A DNA stretch of 28,754 nt, from positions 1 through 28,754 of the forward strand of contig JAEYAL010000263.1 of assembly GCA_023404805.1 (NCBI GenBank), read 5' to 3'. This DNA is from Actinomycetes bacterium. Lineage in GTDB: Bacteria; Actinomycetota; Thermoleophilia; Solirubrobacterales; Solirubrobacteraceae. Below, one piece after another: positions 22,897 to 28,754 of this stretch. Below the pieces are notes generated by a model, which saw only the letters and a list, made by a program, of their open reading frames with translations, ran no database searches and was not told the DNA's origin. Positions within the stretch are counted from its first letter, which is position 1; every line of letters begins with the position of its first letter. Made by a program: the position numbers and the translations under genes.

Positions 22897-24318
22897 CTAA
22901 GCCGCGGCTTGGGGGGTCAGGGTGAGCGAGATCGTGTTGCCGGATCCGGCCGTCACGGGGCTCACGAGGCCGTTGAGGGCGCCGCAGCCGTTGAGGTCGC
23001 TGATCGAGAACGTGCCGTTCAGCGTGCCGCCTGCAGCGACCGTGAAGCCGGCGTTGCTGACGAGCTTGACGTCGGACAGGTTCTTCGTCTGGCAGCTGTT
23101 GCCGCCCGCGAGCGGGATGGCACCGAACAGCTTGACCTCCTGGACCTTGGTCCGGAGCTTGGTGTTCGTCGTGAGCACACCGGAGGTGAGCTTGCCGGTG
23201 GTCTTGCCGGACGGCACGAAGGCCACCTTCGCGGTGACCGGGAGGAACCCGAGGGCCGTCAACCGGGCCGACGCCAGGTTGAACACGAGGTCGGCCGACA
23301 GGTCGCCCGCCGACGTCCATGCGGCGTTCGCGGTGCCCTTGAGCGGCACGCTGCCACGGGTCAGCGTCTTGATCTGCGCGGCGCCGGCGGTGTTGTAGAC
23401 CTTGCTCGTGATGCCGCCGCCGGTCGTGGTGACCCGCAGCTCGGCGCTTTGTGGCGAGGCGTTGCCTGCGGCGTCGCGGGCGCGGACTTTGAACCCGTAG
23501 CCGGTGTTCGCGGTGAGGCCCTGGATCGTGGCCGTCGTGGTGTTGCCGCTGACGCTCGTGACGAGCGCGCCATCGCGGTAGACGTCGTAGCCGGCGACGG
23601 CGACGTTGTCGGTCGACGGAGCCCAGGACAGCGCGACGGAGGTCTCGCCCGGAACGGCCGAGAGGCCACCCGGGACGCTCGGGGCCTGGTTGTCGATCGA
23701 CTCGTCGACGACCTTGATCGTCGCGAAGGTGTTGTTCTGGCCCGGCGCCTGGAAGCACTCGGACTCGAAGCGGTCGACGCCGCTGAGCGTCCCGTCGGGC
23801 AGGCGCGGCGTGAGGTCGAGGACGAGGTCGCCGATGGTGATCACGTGGTCGCCGAGGTCGTCGAGCGTCAGCGACGGGGTCTCGCCGGTAGCCGACGTCG
23901 TAAAGCCGCCGGACGTCGGGAGCGTCGTCTTCTCGATGACGGTCGGGACGCTGAGGTTCAGCCCGGAGCCGTCCGGCTTCTTGAGGCGGGCGGCGGCGTT
24001 GGCCGTGCCTTCGATCGAGACCGCTTCGAGCGCGCGGAGGCCGAACGTGGCCTGCGCCGACACGTCGGCCGACGCCTTGATCGCGAAGGCGCCCGTCGGC
24101 TCACCGACCGGGACCGTGGCGGGGATGTCGCTCGTGATCTTCAGCGACAGCGGCTGGGGCGCCATCAGCGGGAAGTTGCACGTGTAATTGAGGTTGACCG
24201 AGATCGGCGCGGCCTGAGCGGCCGGCGCGGCGGCAAGCAAGGACGCGGGGAGCAATGCGGTGGCAAGCGCTGCGCGCCAGCCGGTTCGCGCCCCACCACG
24301 GATGCGGAGAAGTGACAC
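22897..24318 (-). CDS. Secreted paralog E: canonical DUF6801 domain, FN3, C-terminal domain
   Basis: The 473-aa product has a signal peptide (about 1-36), a DUF6801 domain (43-205), one FN3 domain (212-298) and the C-terminal domain (about 304-470). This member looks most like the widespread DUF6801 family: Y-T-C-N-F-P-L (Cys47), PVGEPTGAFAI, GETPSLTLDDLG and F-E-S-E-C (Cys188) followed by A-P-G-Q-N-N-T-F-A-T. It lacks both the D-I-D-G-D-P-G loop and the Pro-Thr linker found in other members. The start is GTG 24316-24318 without a clear ribosome site, which is unlike its relatives. It leads the unit with the lipase (16-base gap) and lipoprotein, tying this family to an exported lipolytic function by context. 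The biochemical role is unknown. Confidence 0.87.
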   Translation of the reverse strand: MSLLRIRGGARTGWRAALATALLPASLLAAAPAAQAAPISVNLNYTCNFPLMAPQPLSLKITSDIPATVPVGEPTGAFAIKASADVSAQATFGLRALEAVSIEGTANAAARLKKPDGSGLNLSVPTVIEKTTLPTSGGFTTSATGETPSLTLDDLGDHVITIGDLVLDLTPRLPDGTLSGVDRFESECFQAPGQNNTFATIKVVDESIDNQAPSVPGGLSAVPGETSVALSWAPSTDNVAVAGYDVYRDGALVTSVSGNTTTATIQGLTANTGYGFKVRARDAAGNASPQSAELRVTTTGGGITSKVYNTAGAAQIKTLTRGSVPLKGTANAAWTSAGDLSADLVFNLASARLTALGFLPVTAKVAFVPSGKTTGKLTSGVLTTNTKLRTKVQEVKLFGAIPLAGGNSCQTKNLSDVKLVSNAGFTVAAGGTLNGTFSISDLNGCGALNGLVSPVTAGSGNTISLTLTPQAAA

Positions 24319-24378
24319 AGGGACTTTCGGACTGTTGGGACAGGGTCTAGCCGCCGGACAAAGCGCCTAGAACGCGCA

Positions 24379-24457
24379 ACGCCCCCGCCACCAGATGGCG
24401 ACGGGGGCGTCTTGCGAAGAGCTAGAAGCCTAGCTCATATGCGTAGAGAGTTCTACG
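24379..24457 (-). terminator. Three tandem hairpins ending paralog F
   Basis: In order of minus-strand transcription: TCTACG/CGTAGA (24442-24457), GAGCTAG/CTAGCTC (24419-24436, perfect, 4-base loop), and a long GC stem with arms starting ACGCCCCCG (24379-24410). They fill the gap between the paralog F stop and the upstream of paralog E. The last is the likeliest intrinsic terminator, followed by TGCGCGTTCT. Confidence 0.65.
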
Positions 24458-24465
24458 GCTAGCGC

Positions 24466-26637
24466 TTAGGCCTTCGGCTTCAGCGTGATGTTGATCGTGT
24501 TGCCACCACCGGAGGTCAGCGGCGAGACGAGGCCGTTGAGGGCGCCGCAGCCGTTGAGGTCGCTGATGGAGTACGTGCCAGCCAGCGGGCCACCCGAGAG
24601 CGGGAGGAACTCGTTCTGCGTCGACTTCAGGTTGATGTCGGACAGGTTCTTGGTCTGGCAGCTGTTGCCACCCGCGAGCGGGATAGCACCGAACAGCTTG
24701 ACTTCCTTGACCTTGATGCGGACCTTGGAGTTGGTCTTGAGGACGCCGTCCTTGAGGCTGCCGGTCGTCTTGCCCGACGGCACGAAGCCGATCTTGGCGG
24801 TGACGGGGAGGAAGCCAGCAGCCGTGAGGCGGCCGGACGTGTCGTTCAGCGTCAGGTCAGCCGAGACTGCGCCAGTGGCCAGCGTCAGCTCCGCGGCGAT
24901 ACCGCCGGTGAGCGAAAGCGAGCCCTTGGTGAGGGTCTTCAGCGTCGTCGAGCCGGTGAGGCTGTAGCTGTACTTGATCGGCGGCGTCGTGGGCGGCGTC
25001 GTCGGGAGGGGCTTGGTGGTCACGTTGACCGTGCCGCCCGTCGACTTGTTGCCCGCGGCATCCTTCGCCACAACCTTGAAGGTGTAGGGCGTGTTCGGCG
25101 TGAGGTTGTTGATCGTCGCGGTGAGGCCGGTGCCCGAGGCGACCGGCGTGGTGCCGGTGCCCTGGTAGACCTCGTAGCCCGTGACACCGATGTTGTCGGT
25201 GGACGCGGACCAGTTGATCGTCGCCGAGTTCGTCGTCGTCGTGCCCGTGACGGTCGGGTTCGACGGCGGCGTCGTGTCGGCCTTGGTCTTCACGGTGCCA
25301 GCGGCGGAAGCCGGACCCTCTGCGCCATCATCGTCAGTTGCCTTGACGGTGTAGGTGTAGTTGGTGTTCGGCTGGAGGCCGGTGATCGTGGTCGTCGTAG
25401 CGCCCGTGGTCGAAGCGACCTTGGTCGCGCCGGCGTACACGTCGTACTTGGCGATCGTGCCGTCCGAGTCGGTGGCAGCGCCCCAGCTCAGGGCGATGGT
25501 CGTCTCGGTCGAGGTGCCGGTCGGCGCGCCCGGAGCACCCGGAGCGACGTTCGGCACCGGGCCGCACTCGACGGTCGTGTAGTGGGTCTGCTCGAGACCC
25601 TCGCCGACGAGGCCCTCAGCGTCCTTCGCCGTGATGGTGAAGATGTACTCCGAGTCAGAGCCGAGGCCCGTGATCTTCTTGGAGAACACGCCGGTGTTCG
25701 CACCAGCAGGGACGACGACGCCACCAGCGGGGGCACCCTCGTAATCGATGATGTACGAGACGACGGCCTTGTCGTCGGTCGCCGGGCGCCACTTGATGTT
25801 GATCGAGTCGCACTGGAAGTCCGACTCGATGTAGTCGCTCGGCTGCGGGACCGTCGGGGCGCTCGGCGCCTGGTTGGTCGGCGTCGGCGTCGGCGTGGGG
25901 GTCGGCGTCGGCGTGGGGGTCGGCGTCGGCGTCGGGGTCGGCGTCGGGCCGGTCAGCTGGAACGTGGCGAGCTGGAGGTTCTGGCCAGCCGGGTCGAGCT
26001 TGCAGGGCACGTTGAAGGTGCCCGGATCGCCGTCGATGTCGGTGTACGGCGCGCGGTCGATGTCGGTCGGCGGAGTCGTCAGACCCTCGACCGGCGTACC
26101 GTCGCTGTAGTGGCCGTAGAGGTTGAGGATCAGCTCGGTGAGCGTGATCTTCGCGGTGCCGACAGCGTCGAGCGTCAGCGACGGCGTGGTGCCCGAAGCG
26201 TTCAGGACGAGCGGGTCCGGGATCGGCGGGACGACCGTGTACGGCACGACGTCGATCGGCACGCGGACGTTGACGCCCGTGCCGTCGGGAAGGTCGACGC
26301 GAGCACGCGAAGCGGTGCCCTTGCCGGGCTTCTGCGCCTCGGTGACGCCGCCGATGACCGACAGGCCCTCGACGAGGCCGAGGCCCTGAGCGGTGGTGCC
26401 GCCAGCCGAAGCCTTAGCGGTGATCGCGAACGGAGCGGTCGGCTCGCCGGCCGGCCACGTGTTCGGGATGTCGAGCGTGATGTCGAGCTTGAGCGGCTGC
26501 GTGCCGATCAGCGGGAACTTGCACTTGTAGTTGAGGGTTGCCGTCTGGGCGGCCTGCGCGGTGCCAGCACCGAACGCAGCGAGGGTGGCGGTGCCGGCTA
26601 CCGCCAGCAGGCCCACCTTGCGGGACTTCAGGGACAT
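24466..26637 (-). CDS. Secreted paralog F: DUF6801-like module, (PT)12, three FN3, C-terminal domain
   Basis: The 723-aa product has a signal peptide (about 1-30), DUF6801-like (37-230, with D-I-D-G-D-P-G before the second Cys), a 12-pair Pro-Thr linker (231-254), FN3 (258-356), FN3 (366-451), FN3 (457-541), a short Pro/Thr linker and the C-terminal domain (552-723). The first FN3 carries two extra Cys (276 and 358), a likely disulfide not seen in the other FN3 copies. The ATG at 26635-26637 has AGGAG before it. Here FN3 domains follow the Pro-Thr linker instead of preceding it, a different order from paralogs C and D. It is monocistronic with its own promoter and terminator. Function is unknown; an extracellular binding role is inferred. 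Confidence 0.88.
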   Translation of the reverse strand: MSLKSRKVGLLAVAGTATLAAFGAGTAQAAQTATLNYKCKFPLIGTQPLKLDITLDIPNTWPAGEPTAPFAITAKASAGGTTAQGLGLVEGLSVIGGVTEAQKPGKGTASRARVDLPDGTGVNVRVPIDVVPYTVVPPIPDPLVLNASGTTPSLTLDAVGTAKITLTELILNLYGHYSDGTPVEGLTTPPTDIDRAPYTDIDGDPGTFNVPCKLDPAGQNLQLATFQLTGPTPTPTPTPTPTPTPTPTPTPTPTNQAPSAPTVPQPSDYIESDFQCDSINIKWRPATDDKAVVSYIIDYEGAPAGGVVVPAGANTGVFSKKITGLGSDSEYIFTITAKDAEGLVGEGLEQTHYTTVECGPVPNVAPGAPGAPTGTSTETTIALSWGAATDSDGTIAKYDVYAGATKVASTTGATTTTITGLQPNTNYTYTVKATDDDGAEGPASAAGTVKTKADTTPPSNPTVTGTTTTNSATINWSASTDNIGVTGYEVYQGTGTTPVASGTGLTATINNLTPNTPYTFKVVAKDAAGNKSTGGTVNVTTKPLPTTPPTTPPIKYSYSLTGSTTLKTLTKGSLSLTGGIAAELTLATGAVSADLTLNDTSGRLTAAGFLPVTAKIGFVPSGKTTGSLKDGVLKTNSKVRIKVKEVKLFGAIPLAGGNSCQTKNLSDINLKSTQNEFLPLSGGPLAGTYSISDLNGCGALNGLVSPLTSGGGNTINITLKPKA
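25876..25947. repeat. Hexanucleotide array encoding (PT)12 in paralog F
   Basis: Twelve in-frame 6-bp units encode the linker between the DUF6801-like module and the first FN3 domain. It includes an internal repeat of higher order (gtcggcgtcggcgtgggg appears twice), a sign of recent expansion. Confidence 0.9.
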
Positions 26638-26728
26638 GGTTTCTCCTAGAGGGACACACGTCTCGCGCGGACAGCAACGCGACGCTGTTGGGACTGAGAA
26701 CGCAGGGTAACCCGCCTTCTCGCAGCGC

Positions 26729-26757
26729 ATCGTAGCAGTGTGATCCGGCGCACTTCC
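26729..26757 (-). promoter_or_regulatory. Promoter of paralog F (motif shared with paralog G)
   Basis: On the minus strand GGAAGT (26752-26757) and TACGAT (26729-26734) are 17 bases apart. The block TGGAAGTGCG-N4-ATCACAC-N-GCTACG recurs upstream of paralog G with the same N4 gap. The -10 fits TAnnnT. The -35 is not the housekeeping TTGACA type, so an alternative sigma factor or an activator is likely (inference). Confidence 0.6.
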
Positions 26758-26844
26758 ACTACCGCCCCGGTCAGAGCGTCAGGGCCCAGCGCGGTCCCCA
26801 GCGTTACCCCTGTCGGGACCGCGATACACCGCCCCGCAACGCCA

Positions 26845-26884
26845 GGTGCGGCGCGCGCGCCCAATGGGCACCGCACGCCGCACC
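26845..26884 (-). terminator. Hairpin terminator after paralog G
   Basis: A 13-bp stem with one mismatch is formed by GGTGCGGCGCGCG (26845-26857) and CGCACGCCGCACC (26872-26884). The loop contains a small GCCC/GGGC hairpin of its own. It lies 29 bases beyond the stop of paralog G. Confidence 0.65.
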
Positions 26885-26912
26885 AGCGTGTTCCTAGAAG
26901 TGTCCGTGCGCC

Positions 26913-28241
26913 CTAGGAGGCAGGGATCAGATCGAGGTTGATCGAGTTGTTCCCGCCAGCGGTCAGCGGCGAGATGATCCCGTTGAGGAGACCGCAGCCG
27001 TTGAGGTCGCTGATGGCGTACTTGCCGGCGATCGGACCACCCACGAGCGGGCTGAACTCCTCCTGCGTGGACTGCAGGTTGATCGTCGACAGGTTCTTCG
27101 TCTGGCAGCTGTTGCCGCCCTGGATCGGGATCGCGCCGAAGAGCTTGACTTCCTTGAGCTTGATCCGGACCTTCGAGCTCGTCTTCAGGACGCCGTCGAC
27201 CAGCGTGCCCGTGGTCTTGCCCGACGGCACGAGGCCGACGCGGGCGGTGACCGGCAGGAAGCCCGCGGCGGTCAGGCGAGCCGACGTGTCGTTCAGCGTC
27301 AGATCGGCGGTGAACGAACCGTCAGCCAGCTTGAGCTTGGCGTCGATCCCGCCCGTCAGCGGCAGCGTGCCGCGCGTCAGGGTGTTGAGGTTCGTCGAAC
27401 CCTTCAGCGTGTAGGAGTAGTCGACCGTGCCGGTCGGAGTCGGAGTCGGCGTGGGCGTCGGCGTGGGCGTCGGCGTCGGGGTCGGCGTCGGGGTCGGAGT
27501 CGGCGTCGGCGTCGGGGTCGGAGTCGGCGTCGGGGTCGGAGTCGGGCCGCCGTCCGTCAGCTGGAACGTCGCCAGCTGGAGGTTCTGGCCGGCTGGGTCG
27601 AGCTTGCAAGGCACGTTGAAGGTGCCCGGATCGCCGTCGATGTCGGCGTACGGCTGGCGGTCGATGTCGGTCGGCGGTGTCGTCAGACCCTCGACCGGCG
27701 AGCCGTCGGCGTAGTGGCCGTACAGGTTGAGGATCAGCTCGCTGAGCACGATCTTCGCGGTACCCGGGACGTCGAGCGTCAGCGACGGCGTCGTGCCCGA
27801 GGCGTTGAGCACGAGCGGGTTCGGAATCGGCGGGACGACCGTGTAGGGCTCGACATTGATCGGAACACGCACGTTCACGTTGGTGCCATCAGGCAGCTCG
27901 ACGCGAGCGCGCGACGCCGTGCCCTTGCCGGGCTTCTGCGCGTCGGTCACGCCGCCGACGGTCTTCAGACCCTCGATGAGGCCGAGGCCCTGCGAGGTGG
28001 TGCCGCCAGCCGAAGCCTTGGCGGTGATCGCGAACGGAGCGGTCGGCTCACCGACCGGCCACGAGTTCGGGATATCGAGCGTGATATCCAGCGAAAGCGG
28101 CTGCGTACCGATCAGCGGGAACTTGCACTTGTAGTTGACAGTGGCCGTCTGAGCGGCCTGCGCGGTGGAAGCACCAAACGCACCAAGGGCGGCAGTGCCG
28201 GCGATCGCCAGCATGCCCGCCTTGCGGGACTTGAGGGACAC
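26913..28241 (-). CDS. Secreted paralog G: DUF6801-like module, (PT)19 linker, C-terminal domain
   Basis: The 442-aa product is close to paralog A in plan: signal peptide ending near T-A-Q-A-A (about 26-30), DUF6801-like (37-230; Y-K-C-K with Cys39, D-I-D-G-D-P-G, N-V-P-C with Cys212), 19 Pro-Thr pairs (233-270) and the C-terminal domain (271-442). The C-terminal domain is slightly divergent (I-P-I-Q-G-G-N-S-C-Q, I-I-S-P-L-T-A-G-G-N-N-S). The start is GTG 28239-28241 with AGGAG six bases upstream. It is monocistronic, has its own terminator, and shares its promoter block with paralog F. Pro-Thr runs of this type are rigid extended spacers and possible O-glycosylation sites in actinobacteria (family knowledge). 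Function is unknown. Confidence 0.88.
   Translation of the reverse strand: MSLKSRKAGMLAIAGTAALGAFGASTAQAAQTATVNYKCKFPLIGTQPLSLDITLDIPNSWPVGEPTAPFAITAKASAGGTTSQGLGLIEGLKTVGGVTDAQKPGKGTASRARVELPDGTNVNVRVPINVEPYTVVPPIPNPLVLNASGTTPSLTLDVPGTAKIVLSELILNLYGHYADGSPVEGLTTPPTDIDRQPYADIDGDPGTFNVPCKLDPAGQNLQLATFQLTDGGPTPTPTPTPTPTPTPTPTPTPTPTPTPTPTPTPTPTPTGTVDYSYTLKGSTNLNTLTRGTLPLTGGIDAKLKLADGSFTADLTLNDTSARLTAAGFLPVTARVGLVPSGKTTGTLVDGVLKTSSKVRIKLKEVKLFGAIPIQGGNSCQTKNLSTINLQSTQEEFSPLVGGPIAGKYAISDLNGCGLLNGIISPLTAGGNNSINLDLIPAS
27432..27545. repeat. Hexanucleotide array encoding (PT)19 in paralog G
   Basis: Nineteen in-frame 6-bp units (114 bp) link the two domains of paralog G. The same position in paralog A holds 11 units, so copy number differs between otherwise similar genes. 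Confidence 0.9.
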
Positions 28242-28334
28242 GTTGTTCTCCTGGGAAAGGACCGCTTCGTCCTGGACAGCGTCCGAAGCGGCTGGGACTC
28301 GAGACCACCGGGGCTACCGGCGATCTCCCGGTGA

Positions 28335-28362
28335 ACCGTAGCGTGTGATTGACCGCACTTCC
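28335..28362 (-). promoter_or_regulatory. Promoter of paralog G (motif shared with paralog F)
   Basis: On the minus strand GGAAGT (28357-28362) and TACGGT (28335-28340) are 16 bases apart. The surrounding block TGGAAGTGCG-N4-ATCACAC-GCTACG matches the paralog F promoter. The -10 edge lies 94 bases from the start codon, against 92 in paralog F. Confidence 0.6.
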
Positions 28363-28381
28363 AGCGATTTGACGGTCAGTG

Positions 28382-28437
28382 TGATTACCCCAAATGGATC
28401 ATTTTGATTACCCACTTTGGGTCACCGAAGTTACCCC
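28382..28437. promoter_or_regulatory. Three TTACCC boxes at exact 23-bp intervals
   Basis: TTACCC occurs at 28385-28390, 28408-28413 and 28431-28436. The first two extend to TGATTACCC, the third reads GTTACCCC. The region is AT-rich for this genome. It lies between the paralog G promoter and a possible divergent gene, so it could regulate either. TATAAC (28438-28443) just after the third box is a candidate -10 for the plus strand. Confidence 0.5.
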
Positions 28438-28483
28438 TATAACCGCGGGCGGTGAACGCGGTTTCGCGCCGCGATAGAGGGTT

Positions 28484-28754
28484 TTGACGCTCGTATCGGA
28501 ACTTGTCCCTACGCTCTGGGCGGTCCAACCTCTTGCAGGCCCGCTGCGCCAGCTCCTTCCCCGCTTGTCCTCTCCGCCCAACCCGTTCCCGCCCGGCTCG
28601 CCGTGGACCCGCTCGCGGCCCGTGCACACGCGCGCCGGGCCGCCCGGCCTCGCTGCGCTCCTCGACGCGGAGCGCAGCGTGCTGCGCGAGCACCATGAGC
28701 GGCTGCGGGCGCTTGCCGACGCCGAGCACGCCGCGGAGCTGCGCGCCCTTGCGC
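28484..28754 (+). CDS. Possible 5' end of an unidentified gene (runs off the window)
   Basis: A frame beginning with TTG at 28484 stays open for 90 codons to the window edge. The first half is Pro/Leu-rich. The last third reads like a genuine coiled coil (L-L-D-A-E-R-S-V-L-R-E-H-H-E-R-L, then A-D-A-E-H-A-A-E-L-R-A-L-A), with charged and hydrophobic residues in heptad order. AGAGGG (28476-28481) is only two bases from the TTG, so the true start may be further in, for example the GTG in R-P-V-H-T-R. It is divergent from paralog G. I do not recognise a family, and the opposite strand is also open here, so this call is tentative. Confidence 0.4.
   Translation, partial: MTLVSELVPTLWAVQPLAGPLRQLLPRLSSPPNPFPPGSPWTRSRPVHTRAGPPGLAALLDAERSVLREHHERLRALADAEHAAELRALA

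Noticed and set aside
22864..24315. Long open plus-strand frame opposite paralog E
   Set aside because: Same kind of GC-driven shadow; the minus strand encodes DUF6801, FN3 and the C-terminal domain.
8873..28241. Sortase or LPXTG anchoring of the paralogs
   Set aside because: All seven end directly with the C-terminal domain strand; no LPXTG-type motif, hydrophobic helix or basic tail follows.
28385..28729. Minus-strand frame upstream of paralog G
   Set aside because: Arg-rich composition without a ribosome site or family pattern, and it crosses the AT-rich box region; the plus-strand frame looks slightly more protein-like.

Overview
The window is GC-rich, densely coded actinobacterial DNA. 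Long ACC/ACG and CCG codon runs, GTG starts, strong AGGAG-type ribosome binding sites and the gene families together suggest a soil actinomycete, and my best guess is Thermoleophilia (Solirubrobacter/Conexibacter-like). That taxonomic guess is inference. I saw no tRNA, rRNA, CRISPR array, transposase or phage gene.

Region 1 (1-5403) is an antibiotic and cell-wall block. It has the start of a lipoprotein gene, a VanY-type D,D-carboxypeptidase, a divergent VanR/VanS-like two-component pair, and tail-to-tail with them a rifamycin-inactivating phosphotransferase (rph). Upstream of rph lies a perfect 8-3-8 inverted repeat, GGGGCTTG-AAA-CAAGCCCC, which has the form of the rifamycin-associated element (RAE) and overlaps a candidate -35 box.

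Region 2 (5483-8837) has a minus-strand operon (VOC protein, cupin, DUF3224). Divergent from it are a small secreted protein and an MFS transporter. An 18-bp perfect palindrome sits between the two transcription units and overlaps the -10 region of the plus-strand unit. A bidirectional hairpin terminator closes the region.

Region 3 (8873-28241, all minus strand) is the remarkable part: seven paralogous secreted proteins of 426-1307 aa in about 19 kb. Each has a signal peptide, one to three DUF6801-like modules (Y-x-C-x-FPL ... NVPC), zero to five fibronectin type III domains, in most cases a (Pro-Thr)n linker of 11-21 pairs, and a conserved C-terminal domain of about 172 aa with a Cys pair. 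Three of them (17187-20744, 14576-17161, 10626-14549) form a tandemly duplicated operon with matching 25-26 nt junctions. Another (22897-24318) keeps the plainest DUF6801 form and is co-transcribed with a secretory lipase and a lipoprotein. The last two (24466-26637, 26913-28241) share a duplicated promoter motif. The plus-strand secreted protein at 6815-7525 is a free-standing version of the C-terminal domain. The locus looks like an expanding modular family of extracellular or surface proteins whose ligand is unknown.

Region 4 (28242-28754) holds the promoter of the last paralog, three TTACCC boxes spaced exactly 23 bp apart, and the open start of a possible plus-strand gene that runs off the window.
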